25,257 bases of DNA from CAZBDU01 sp964490725 (lineage in GTDB: Bacteria; Spirochaetota; Spirochaetia; SZUA-6; DRHE01): contig CAZBDU010000082.1 of assembly GCA_964490725.1 (NCBI GenBank), positions 1 to 25,257 of the forward strand, written 5' to 3'. Positions 1-6,256 of this stretch are shown here, piece after piece. Position numbers and translations under genes: made by a program. Under the pieces are notes generated by a model. That model worked only from the letters and a program-made list of their open reading frames with translations, did no database searches and was not told the origin of the DNA. Positions within the stretch are counted from its first letter, which is position 1; each line of letters begins with the position of its first letter.

Positions 1-18
1 TAGACATACGTACAGTCA

Positions 19-33
19 TTTGTGGGACACAAA
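19..33. terminator. Short hairpin after the unknown cassette gene
   Basis: A perfect 6-bp inverted repeat, TTTGTG / CACAAA, encloses a 3-nt loop and lies 17 bases past the stop of the minus-strand gene. There is no clear T-run on either side, so it is only a weak terminator candidate. The remaining bases 1-49 show no gene and no recognisable attC. Confidence 0.25.
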
Positions 34-49
34 TTTCCGGGACAGCACA

Positions 50-769
50 CTAGCCTACCGCGACAGCCATAAACAGATTCACGAAGGGGTAGAAGGTGTT
101 TTCAAGCTGACTGAGCGATCTGTCCATAAGGGTACCGAAACTCCAGTCTGCCAGATCAGAAATCGGGGGATTGAAGTAGTATTGGTAGTCGAAAGTTATG
201 TCGTACCCTTCTTCCGATATTTGCTTGATTAGAAACAGCTTGTTGGTGTAGTCATTCACGTTCTTTCGAAAGAGGCTCTCGATGGCAGTGTCCTTCCGTC
301 CGAAGGTCAGCGAAAACTGATCCTCACGTCCCTCCTTTTCTCCGGTCAATCTGCTAATAATGCTGCCCCCGAGATTCATGCCTTCTATTATGTGACCGAT
401 CATTATTCCGGCCCGCATAATGTTTCTAATCCTCGTCCCATGAATCACCTTGTCGACAATGAACTGAACGGCGTCCTTCTTTATCCAGTTGAGCTGTTCC
501 TCCTGGTCTCCGTTGTCACGTTGGAGCGTATACTGAAAGATGATGTCACTGGTTGTGATTCGCAGGAAATTCTTCCTGTCGCTATCGACGAGAGCCCTGT
601 CGTGTATTCCGGTGTCTTGGTATCTTGGAAAGAAGTCAGTACCAAATGGCGTCGATTTGTCGTGAAGAACAAGGTCGCATATCTCACCAGCGACGTCGCC
701 TATTCGAAAGGACTTCTCGAAGCGGAAGCCCACGATGATGTGGTCAAGAAACTGTCTAGTTAGCCTCAC
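50..769 (-). CDS. Unknown protein, probable integron cassette gene
   Basis: A 239-residue protein that I do not recognise. The start is GTG at 769, chosen because AGGAGG lies 6 nt upstream. The ATG overlapping it (771-769) is followed at once by a stop. The protein has no signal peptide, no membrane segment and no obvious catalytic motif. It is rich in charged and aromatic residues, with an FDYQYYFNPP segment near residue 195. Codon use and GC are lower than in the genes beyond 1800 and match mazEF. It sits directly downstream of the attC-like site, so in integron terms it would be the second cassette, starting at about 860. The attC expected to close it, with an R'' box like ATCCAAC, is not in bases 1-49 and would lie outside the window. 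That it is a real gene is supported by its length, ribosome site and lack of in-frame stops. The function is unknown. Confidence 0.7.
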   Translation of the reverse strand: MRLTRQFLDHIIVGFRFEKSFRIGDVAGEICDLVLHDKSTPFGTDFFPRYQDTGIHDRALVDSDRKNFLRITTSDIIFQYTLQRDNGDQEEQLNWIKKDAVQFIVDKVIHGTRIRNIMRAGIMIGHIIEGMNLGGSIISRLTGEKEGREDQFSLTFGRKDTAIESLFRKNVNDYTNKLFLIKQISEEGYDITFDYQYYFNPPISDLADWSFGTLMDRSLSQLENTFYPFVNLFMAVAVG

Positions 770-854
770 ATCTTGCCTCCTGACTGAGTCTAGTTTTTAG
801 CCGAATCCATCCCGCTTTCAAGTCTTTTCCGCGAAACAGAAATGATTTTAGACA

Positions 855-966
855 ATCCAACGCAGAGTTGACCCGCCGCGCCGCGGTCGCCAACGCAACC
901 CGGCCTGGCATTGCAGCGTCTGTTGCCAAGAGAACCCCCGCGGTCGGGTCCAACGTCATGTTGTGC
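855..966 (-). other. attC-like integron recombination site
   Basis: Read on the minus strand, the parts appear in canonical order. R''-like GCACAAC is at 966-960, then a 5-nt spacer, then L'' GTTGGACCC at 954-946, a variable middle, L' GGGTCAAC at 874-867, a 5-nt spacer, and R' GTTGGAT at 861-855, which fits GTTRRRY exactly. L'' and L' pair through GTTG-ACCCG-CCGCG with two unpaired bases, both on the L'' arm and about 7 nt apart. This is the extrahelical-base arrangement known from attC sites folded for integrase binding. The length, 112 bp, is within the usual range. The site begins 4 nt after the mazF stop, as is typical for a cassette. R'' departs from RYYYAAC at one position. I see the motif directly; its activity is an inference. 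Confidence 0.75.
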
Positions 967-970
967 AGCC

Positions 971-1294
971 TTATTCGACAAGCATCTCCGATAGTACTGT
1001 TTTGACGTGGCCAATCGTCCCGGTGTCAATCTTTCCGATTCTCTTGATGAGTCGTCTCTTGTCTACAGTTCGTATCTGATCCAACACGATCCATGCCTGT
1101 CTGTTTTGAAAGGTGACGGGAACTCTACTTGGGTAGTCGCGGGACTTTGTAGTCATTGGGGCAATAATAACCGTCGCGATATACTTGTTCATTTCGTTTG
1201 GCGAAATCACCAAACAGGGGCGCGTTTTCTTGATCTCATGACCGATGGTTGGATTCAGGTTGATAAGGAAAACCTGGTACTGTCCAACTACCAT
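971..1294 (-). CDS. mazF: MazF/PemK-family mRNA interferase toxin
   Basis: A 107-residue protein of normal length for MazF. Members of this family cleave RNA at short specific sequences when not bound by antitoxin. The N-terminus shows the family pattern: GQYQVFLINLNPTIGHEIKKTRP (residues 4-26), with the conserved RPCLVIS strand holding Arg25, and then APMTTKSRDYPSRV, whose Thr48/Thr49 correspond to the conserved Thr. A C-terminal part with LDQIRTVDKRRL is also typical. The ATG at 1294 overlaps the mazE stop by 7 bp, so translation is probably coupled. The stop TAA at 973-971 lies 4 nt before the attC-like site. All expected toxin residues seem present, so it is probably functional. Confidence 0.9.
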   Translation of the reverse strand: MVVGQYQVFLINLNPTIGHEIKKTRPCLVISPNEMNKYIATVIIAPMTTKSRDYPSRVPVTFQNRQAWIVLDQIRTVDKRRLIKRIGKIDTGTIGHVKTVLSEMLVE

Positions 1295-1536
1295 TCCCAG
1301 TCGTCCGAATCGATATCCACGCTGTCGTCGATCAGGAGTGCATCATCCTGGTTGCTTCTCATATCTTTGAAGGCCTTTGCCCATCCTTCTCGCGGTGTCT
1401 TCTTCTTCGGTTCCAAGATGATCCTCCCATTTTCCACCTCCAAGTCGACCTGATCTTCGATCTGGCACTGCTCGAGGATCGCTTTCGGAATGCGGATTCC
1501 CTTCGAGTTTCCTATTTGCACTATGTTCAACTGCAT
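1288..1536 (-). CDS. mazE: MazE-family antitoxin (AbrB-type DNA-binding)
   Basis: An 82-residue antitoxin encoded just ahead of mazF. The N-terminal half, LNIVQIGNSKGIRIPKAIL followed by DLEVENGRIILEP (residues 3-43), is the AbrB/MazE swapped-hairpin DNA-binding domain. The C-terminal tail (residues 60-82) is very acidic with several Trp/Phe, as expected for the part that wraps and blocks MazF. Start ATG at 1536 has AGGAG at 1548-1544, spaced 7 nt. Upstream lies a consensus promoter overlapped by a 12-bp perfect inverted repeat, the likely target of MazE or the MazEF complex for autoregulation. Within an integron cassette such a pair is generally thought to stabilise the cassette array, because loss of the cassette frees the toxin. 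Confidence 0.9.
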   Translation of the reverse strand: MQLNIVQIGNSKGIRIPKAILEQCQIEDQVDLEVENGRIILEPKKKTPREGWAKAFKDMRSNQDDALLIDDSVDIDSDDWEW

Positions 1537-1551
1537 AAAATGGCTCCTGTT

Positions 1552-1588
1552 TCTCTGTAATTATAATGTAATTACAGAGAAGAGTCAA
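1552..1588 (-). promoter_or_regulatory. mazEF promoter with palindromic operator
   Basis: Reading the minus strand, the -35 box TTGACT (1588-1583) and the -10 box TATAAT (1565-1560) are separated by exactly 17 bp. A perfect inverted repeat TCTCTGTAATTA / TAATTACAGAGA (1552-1563 and 1569-1580, 5-bp spacer) covers the -10 box, the start point and most of the spacer. A repressor bound here would block RNA polymerase, fitting MazE-type autoregulation. Confidence 0.85.
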
Positions 1589-1716
1589 GATATGCACCGC
1601 GCAAGTCCAGCGCCATTGATAGGTAGTGCGTGAGTTGGGTTCATGGCGACACCAATAGGTGCTTCTTTTGGGTTCTCATGCCCAGTTGGAATAGCATTCC
1701 CCTCGCTCCACATCAG

Positions 1717-1735
1717 GGCTGCACAACATATTATA
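1717..1735 (-). other. Cassette 5' junction with upstream -10-like box
   Basis: On the minus strand (G)TTGTGCAGCC at 1727-1717 marks the proposed start of the mazEF cassette. Immediately upstream is TATAAT (1735-1730), with a poor -35 TGGTTA at 1758-1753 spaced 17 bp, so a weak integron-type promoter is possible. No L' box lies 5 nt before the junction, so this is not a second attC. A lone GTTAGGT (1756-1750) fits the GTTRRRY core and may be a leftover attI or attC part. The attI identity is unproven. Confidence 0.35.
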
Positions 1736-1792
1736 TTCACGAGTTTTGTACCTAACCACCATATCTGGGCAGAAATGCACTGGTGTACATAA

Positions 1793-2299
1793 ATCCTCCT
1801 GGTGATCCGCTCCGGGAAAGGCGACAAGGATCGCGAGACGGTCCTCGCCTCGGCCACGGCCGCGGCTCTCAAAGCCCATCTGGCCGGCGTGCGCAAGCTC
1901 TTCGCGCATGACCGCCGCCGCGGGCTGGCGGGAGTGTGCCTGCCGGAGGTCCTGGCGCGCAAGTACCCGAATGCGGGGAAAGAATGGGGATGGTTCTGGG
2001 TGTTTCCCTCCGCGAAGCTCTCCATCGACCCCGTCAGCGGCACCGTTCGGCGCCACCACCTGTATCACACGGCCCTGCAGAAGGCCTTTCATCAGGCGGT
2101 CAGAGGCTCACGGGTCACCAAGCCCGCCTCGCTTCACACCCTACGGCACAGCTTCGCCACTCATCTGCTGGGGAGCGGCTACGATATTCGCACGGTGCAG
2201 GAGTTGCTGGGCCACGCGGACGTGTCCACCACGATGATCTACACCCACGTGGCACGGAGAAACAAACTGGGTGTGCAGAGCCCCCTGGACTCTCTGTAG
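1793..2299 (+). pseudogene. intI: Integron integrase IntI, C-terminal fragment
   Basis: The protein (about 168 residues) matches the second half of IntI-type tyrosine recombinases. GKGDKDR near the start corresponds to the conserved Lys loop. The ARKYPNAGKEWGWFWVFPS block is the extra segment that marks integron integrases among tyrosine recombinases. Counted from the GTG at 1802, LHTLRHSFATHLL gives His112 and Arg115, LLGHADVSTT gives His138, and MIYTHV gives the nucleophile Tyr147. The C-terminus (GVQSPLDSL) is intact. The N-terminal core-binding domain and the first catalytic Arg are missing: a TAA at 1790-1792 precedes the first recognisable codon, and the low-GC cassette DNA starts there. 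It therefore cannot be an active integrase. Its orientation, pointing away from the minus-strand cassettes, is the normal integron layout. An assembly junction is an alternative explanation. Confidence 0.85.
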
Positions 2300-2340
2300 C
2301 CGGCGCCGCGCGGCCGCTGCCCTGCTGCCGCTGGCCGGCC

Positions 2341-2380
2341 GCCCCCCCTTACGGCCAGCCGCCCCCCCTTACGGCCAGCG
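2341..2380. repeat. 20-bp tandem duplication at the nth 3' end
   Basis: Two head-to-tail copies of a 20-bp unit (2341-2360 and 2361-2380) differ at only the last base. Each includes a run of C and the sequence TTACGGCCAG. The second copy contains the nth stop codon, and the first repeats it out of the gene. This looks like a recent slippage or duplication between two convergent genes. Confidence 0.85.
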
Positions 2381-3037
2381 CTCCGCCGCCGGCGGGTAGA
2401 TCCTGCTCAGGGGGTGCTCCCGGCAGTCGTGCTTGCGGGCCGGGCAGATCTGCCGCCCGTAGTCGATCAGCCGGTAGGTGAGCACGAACCACTCCTCCGG
2501 CGGGAAGAGCTCCATCAGGTCCCGTTCGATCTTGTCCGGATTGGTGTTGTCGGTGAGGTCCAGCTTCAGCGCCAGGCGGCGCACGTGGGTGTCCACCGCG
2601 ATCCCCTCCACCACGCCGAAGGCGTTTCCCAGCACGATGTTGGCGGTCTTGCGGGCCACCCCGGGCAGCTTGAGCAGCCCCTCCATCGTGCCCGGCACCC
2701 TGCCCCCGAATTGCTCCTTCACGGCTCTGGCGGCGGCCAGGACGCTCTTGGTCTTGTTGCGATAGAAGCCGGTGGGCTTGATGTCCTGCTCGAACTCGGC
2801 CGGATCGGCGGCAGCGTAGTCCTCCAGGCGTGGGTACTTGCGGAAGAGGGTTTCGGTGACCTCGTTCACCTTCTTGTCCGTGCACTGCGCGGACAGCACC
2901 ACCGCCACCACCAGCTCCCACTCGTTGCCGTAGTGGAGGGCGATCTTCGGCTCGGGGAAGAGCTCGGCCAGCTTCTTCGAGATCTTCGCGGCCCGTTCGC
3001 GCCGCTCCTTCAGCACCGCCTCACTTGCGTTTGCCAT
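2369..3037 (-). CDS. nth: Endonuclease III-like DNA glycosylase/AP lyase
   Basis: A 222-residue HhH-GPD glycosylase that removes oxidised pyrimidines and cleaves at abasic sites. ATG at 3037 is preferred over GTG at 3043 because AGGGGGT lies 5 nt before it. LLSAQCTDK-type motif VVLSAQCTDKKVN is at 46-59. The helix-hairpin-helix LPGVARKTANIVL carries catalytic Lys130, and VDTHVRR carries catalytic Asp149. The C-terminal loop that normally binds a [4Fe-4S] cluster by C-x6-C-x2-C-x5-C keeps the spacing, but the ligands read Cys198, Cys205, His208 and Tyr214, so two cysteines are replaced. The enzyme probably lacks a normal cluster. The gene stands alone, convergent with the integrase fragment. 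Confidence 0.93.
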   Translation of the reverse strand: MANASEAVLKERRERAAKISKKLAELFPEPKIALHYGNEWELVVAVVLSAQCTDKKVNEVTETLFRKYPRLEDYAAADPAEFEQDIKPTGFYRNKTKSVLAAARAVKEQFGGRVPGTMEGLLKLPGVARKTANIVLGNAFGVVEGIAVDTHVRRLALKLDLTDNTNPDKIERDLMELFPPEEWFVLTYRLIDYGRQICPARKHDCREHPLSRIYPPAAERWP

Positions 3038-3108
3038 CTCCACCCCCTGAACCCCTAGTATACGCAGTCCGGGACGCCGGAGGGAAGGTCGCGCCGCCCC
3101 CGCAGGGC

Positions 3109-3141
3109 AGGCCTCCCCGCGCCCGGGCGCGGGGAGGGCCT
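3109..3141 (-). terminator. GC-rich hairpin after the sugar permease operon
   Basis: A perfect 11-bp palindrome, TCCCCGCGCCC / GGGCGCGGGGA (3114-3135), is extended by AGGCC / GGCCT with one bulged G. It lies about 20 nt downstream of the permease stop. There is no T-run, so it would act as a GC-type hairpin or as an mRNA 3' end stabiliser. Confidence 0.5.
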
Positions 3142-3160
3142 CTCCCGGAGCGGCTCCCCC

Positions 3161-3997
3161 TCAGGCCTTCACCGCCCCTGCGGTCATGCCGCTGATCAGA
3201 TGCCGCTGCACGAAGAAGAAGAGCACGATCACCGGAATGGCGCTGATCACCCCGCCTGCGGTCAGGAGGCCCCAGGCGATCTCGTACTCGCCGATCAGGT
3301 TCTGCAGCGCCACCGGAATGGTGCGCACCCGCGTCCCGGTGAGGATGGCGGCGTAGAGAAACTCGTTCCAGGCTGTGATGAAGATGTAGATGGCCGTGGC
3401 GGCGATCCCGGGCATGGCCACCCGGATCACCACCCTCCTCATGGCGCCCAGGCGGGTGCACCCGTCCACCAGGGCCGCCTCGTCCAGGCTTTTCGGGATG
3501 GCGTTGAAGAAGCTGGTCATCATCCAGGTGGAGAAGGGAATGGTGAAGGTGGAGTAGGCGATGATCAGCGCGAAGTGGGTGTCCAGCATCCCCAGGATGC
3601 GCATGATCACGAACAGGGGGATCAGCAGCAACACCACCGGGAACATGTTGATCACCAGGAACTGCACCAGCAGGTAGCCGCGCAGGCGGAAGCGGAAGCG
3701 AGAGAAGCTGTAGCTGGCCGAGACGCTGATGGTGAGACCCAGGGCCATGGTGGCCAGGGCCACGATCAGGCTGTCGGCGATATTCTTGGCAAAGTTGATC
3801 CTGGCGAAGATCCGCCCGTAGTTGTCCAGGGACGGCCGCGCCGGGAAATAGCGGAGCTCCTTGGTGTAGAGGTCCTTCTCCGGGGTGATGGAGGTGATGA
3901 ACATCCAGGCGTAGGGGCCCACGGCGAAGGCCACGATCAGGAGCACCGGCAGGTGCAGCAGCAGGAGGCGGTTCCAGAGCCGGGGACGGCGCGCCAT
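3161..3997 (-). CDS. Carbohydrate ABC transporter permease (MalG type)
   Basis: A 278-residue inner-membrane permease with six predicted membrane helices, the first at about residues 11-31. The EAA loop, DEAALVDGCTRLGAMRRVVIRVAMPG, lies near residues 180-205 and would contact the ATPase. Length and motif fit the second permease of binding-protein-dependent sugar importers (CUT1 type). The ATG at 3997 overlaps the TGA of the first permease (TGATG), so the two are translationally coupled. The 3' end is the last gene of the minus-strand run that starts with the GntR regulator. No ATP-binding subunit is encoded in the locus; it presumably uses a shared ATPase from elsewhere. The substrate cannot be told from sequence. 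Confidence 0.93.
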   Translation of the reverse strand: MARRPRLWNRLLLLHLPVLLIVAFAVGPYAWMFITSITPEKDLYTKELRYFPARPSLDNYGRIFARINFAKNIADSLIVALATMALGLTISVSASYSFSRFRFRLRGYLLVQFLVINMFPVVLLLIPLFVIMRILGMLDTHFALIIAYSTFTIPFSTWMMTSFFNAIPKSLDEAALVDGCTRLGAMRRVVIRVAMPGIAATAIYIFITAWNEFLYAAILTGTRVRTIPVALQNLIGEYEIAWGLLTAGGVISAIPVIVLFFFVQRHLISGMTAGAVKA

Positions 3998-4878
3998 CAG
4001 AGGCGGTCCTCGGTCTTCAGGACGCGCACCACGTACACCGCCACGAAGGCCACCAGGAGCACGGTGAGGTAGATGGCCACCGTGGAGGCGTAGCCGAAAT
4101 CCAGGGCCTTGTAGGCGCGCACGAAGGCGTACAGCGGCAGGGTGTGGGTGCTGTAGCCGGGCCCTCCGCCGGTCATCACGTAGATCACGTCCATGGAGTT
4201 GGCCACCCAGATGATGCGCAGCAGGATCGCCGTGAACAGGACCGGCACCAGCATGGGCAGGGTGATGCGGGAGAACTTCTGCCATACCGAGGCCCCGTCC
4301 ACCTCGGCCGCCTCGTACAGCGTCCCGGGGATGGCCTGCAGCCCCGCCAGGATCATGATGGCGAAGAAGGGGAATCCCTGCCACATGAGGGCCACCATGA
4401 TGGCCCCCAGGGCCGTGGAGTTGTTGGCCAGCCAGGGAAAGTAGGTCTGGAGAATGCCCACGCGCACCAGCAGGTCGTTGATCACCCCGTTGTTGCCGTC
4501 GTACATCCAGCGCCACATCAGCGCGGTGATCACGCTGGGGGTGACCCAGGGAACCAGGATCAGCGACCGGGCGATCCCCCGCCACCAGAAGCTCCGGTTC
4601 AGCAGCAGCGCGGTGAGGAACCCCAGCGCCAGCTGCAGCAGAATAGTGCCCACCACCCAGATCGCGGTGTTGCGGGCGGAGATCCAGAACACCGGGTCTT
4701 TCAGCGCCGCCAGGTAGTTGGCCAGACCGACGAAGCGGTTGTCCTGAGGCTTCCAGATGATGTAGTTGAAGAGACTCATCACCGAGGTCTCGATGATCGG
4801 GATGAAGATGATGAGCACGGTTACCGCCATCGCCGGGGAGATCAGGGCGTATGGGAACAGCAGCTTCCTGGCGCGCAT
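3997..4878 (-). CDS. Carbohydrate ABC transporter permease (MalF/UgpA type)
   Basis: A 293-residue inner-membrane permease, first of the pair. Helix one, LLFPYALISPAMAVTVLIIFIPII, follows a short basic N-terminus. The EAA loop YEAAEVDGASVWQKFSRITLPML lies in the second half. The start is chosen as ATG 4878, since it gives a normal N-terminus (MRARKLLF). A TTG at 4893 in the same frame is possible, and neither has a strong ribosome site. The gene lies 84 bp after the binding-protein gene, with a long hairpin in the gap, and overlaps the next permease by one base. It forms the transmembrane channel with the second permease. Confidence 0.92.
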   Translation of the reverse strand: MRARKLLFPYALISPAMAVTVLIIFIPIIETSVMSLFNYIIWKPQDNRFVGLANYLAALKDPVFWISARNTAIWVVGTILLQLALGFLTALLLNRSFWWRGIARSLILVPWVTPSVITALMWRWMYDGNNGVINDLLVRVGILQTYFPWLANNSTALGAIMVALMWQGFPFFAIMILAGLQAIPGTLYEAAEVDGASVWQKFSRITLPMLVPVLFTAILLRIIWVANSMDVIYVMTGGGPGYSTHTLPLYAFVRAYKALDFGYASTVAIYLTVLLVAFVAVYVVRVLKTEDRL

Positions 4879-4902
4879 CGCAAGCTCAGTCAACAGAAGA
4901 AT

Positions 4903-4948
4903 GCCGCCCGCCCGCTGTGAACCGCGGCGGTCACCCCGGGCGGGCGGC
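4903..4948 (-). terminator. Intercistronic hairpin between binding protein and permeases
   Basis: A perfect 12-bp stem, GCCGCCCGCCCG (4903-4914) and CGGGCGGGCGGC (4937-4948), with a 22-nt loop, lies just after the binding-protein stop. Such hairpins commonly protect or partly terminate the upstream message, so that the binding protein is made in excess over the permeases. There is no U-run. Confidence 0.55.
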
Positions 4949-4962
4949 GGACCGAGGTCGGG

Positions 4963-6201
4963 CTACTTCGTGAACAGGTCGGCGAAGGCCTGCATCATCT
5001 CGCGGCTGCCGATCTCACCGTTGAAGGCGCGCTGCATCTGGGTGGGCCAGACGGATTCCACGAACTCGGCGATCTGCGGCACCGCCGGCAGCACCTCGGC
5101 GAAGTCCGCGCTCTCCACGGTGGCCTTCAGGAAGCGGTCGGTGGGCGCCTGGCCGTTGCTGATGTTGATGGACACCTGGCCGCTGGCCTTCTGCCAGAGG
5201 GCGTTGTTGGGAGCGGTGGCCAGGAAGGAGACCCAGCGGAAGGCGGCGTCCTTGTTCTTGGAGGCTGCCAGCACGCCGTTCTCTTCGTCCCCGAAGGAGG
5301 TCCAGTGCTTCACCGTCCCCTTGGGAACGGGCGCGGCGGAGATCTTGTCGCCCAGGGCCTCCTCCAGCCGCGCCGAGGAGCCGATGTGGTGGATCGTCAT
5401 GGCCGTTTTGCCGGCCTGCATGTTGGCGATGATCTCGTTGAAGCCATCGGTGGGCGTGGTGGGCGGTGAGACCTTCTCCCTGCGGTACAGGTCGATGAAC
5501 CACTGGTTGGCGGCCACCGCCTCCGGCGTGGTCAGCCCGGACTGGCCGCCCGGCTGGAAGAACTCGGCTCCGCTGGACAGGACGAAGGTGCCCCAGAAGT
5601 CGTGTCCCCCGCGGCCGCCGCGGATGCCGAAGCCCCACACATCCACGTTGCCGTCCCCGTTGGTGTCGCGGGTGAGCTTCCTGGCCACGTTCAGGAACTC
5701 GGCCCGGGTGGTGGCGGGCTTCAGCCCCAGATCCCTGAACCAGTCGGTCCGGTAGTACATGTAGAGGATCACCATCTGCAGCGGCATCAGGTACTGTTTT
5801 CCATCGGTGTAGCGGGTGAGCTCCCATATCTTGTCGTACACGTCGTTGCGGCCCGGCCAGTTGCTGATGTAGTCGTCCAGGGAGGCCAGGGCGCCCATCT
5901 CCACCAGCTGCGGCTGCCACCACAGCTTGATCTGCGACACGTCCGGCGGGTTTCCCGCCGCCACGGCGGTGAGCAGCTTCTGGTTGTACACGTTCCAGGC
6001 AATCTGCTCCGGGGTGACCTTGATGGTCGGGTTCTCCTGCTGGAACTTGTCGATCAGCGGGGTCACCGCGCTGTCCGGATTGTCGAAGTGGTACCAGAAG
6101 CGTACGGTGGCCATCTCCGGCTCCTTCTGGCCGGTGGCGAACAGCGCCAGTGGCAGCGCCAGCGCCAGCAGAACGAGCGCCAGGATGGACAGCTTTTTCA
6201 T
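4963..6201 (-). CDS. Extracellular sugar-binding protein of ABC importer
   Basis: A 412-residue family 1 solute-binding protein. ATG at 6201 is chosen; a second ATG sits just before it at 6204. GGGAGG lies 7 nt upstream of the 6201 start. Residues 1-21 form a signal peptide (MKK, then a Leu/Ala-rich core) ending in LFATGQKE, which lacks a lipobox Cys, so cleavage after Ala is likely and the protein is periplasmic. Next comes VRFWYHFDNPDSAVTPLIDKF, the usual first strand and helix of this family. A Ca-loop-like DTNGDGNVDVWG segment lies near residue 180, as in many sugar-binding proteins. It delivers the sugar to the two permeases encoded downstream. The substrate is unknown; the divergent transketolase genes suggest pentose or a sugar leading into the pentose-phosphate route. 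Confidence 0.92.
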   Translation of the reverse strand: MKKLSILALVLLALALPLALFATGQKEPEMATVRFWYHFDNPDSAVTPLIDKFQQENPTIKVTPEQIAWNVYNQKLLTAVAAGNPPDVSQIKLWWQPQLVEMGALASLDDYISNWPGRNDVYDKIWELTRYTDGKQYLMPLQMVILYMYYRTDWFRDLGLKPATTRAEFLNVARKLTRDTNGDGNVDVWGFGIRGGRGGHDFWGTFVLSSGAEFFQPGGQSGLTTPEAVAANQWFIDLYRREKVSPPTTPTDGFNEIIANMQAGKTAMTIHHIGSSARLEEALGDKISAAPVPKGTVKHWTSFGDEENGVLAASKNKDAAFRWVSFLATAPNNALWQKASGQVSINISNGQAPTDRFLKATVESADFAEVLPAVPQIAEFVESVWPTQMQRAFNGEIGSREMMQAFADLFTK

Positions 6202-6256
6202 CATGAAGCCTCCCTTGATTGATATCTGGAACACCCCTACGGGGCATCCGTTCCCG

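Larger units (their letters stand above)
861..1726 (-). mobile_element. Integron gene cassette carrying mazEF
   Basis: The ends are defined by sequence complementarity. The minus strand reads (G)TTGTGCAGCC at 1727-1717, and the R'' end of the attC-like site reads GGCTGCACAAC at 970-960, an 11-bp perfect complement. If the segment is excised between G and TT at both ends, the circular cassette of 866 bp would have R' GTTGTGC pairing perfectly with its own R'' GCACAAC, as expected for a cassette. It carries mazE and mazF with their own promoter, so it does not depend on an integron Pc promoter. Bases 1581-1716 ahead of the promoter contain no gene that I can support. Confidence 0.65.

Noticed and set aside
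756..959. Minus-strand frame of 67 codons between mazF and the unknown gene
   Set aside because: The region is the attC-like site; the frame follows its GC-rich stem and has no ribosome site.
1007..1453. Plus-strand frame of 148 codons opposite mazEF
   Set aside because: It is antisense to two recognised genes and has no ribosome site or family pattern.
1585..1712. Possible small minus-strand ORF of about 42 codons upstream of the mazEF promoter
   Set aside because: No ribosome site and no recognisable sequence; it may be chance in the cassette leader.
3161..4585. A 474-codon minus-strand frame over both sugar permeases
   Set aside because: The N-terminal half is a shadow of the first permease; the second permease starts at 3997.
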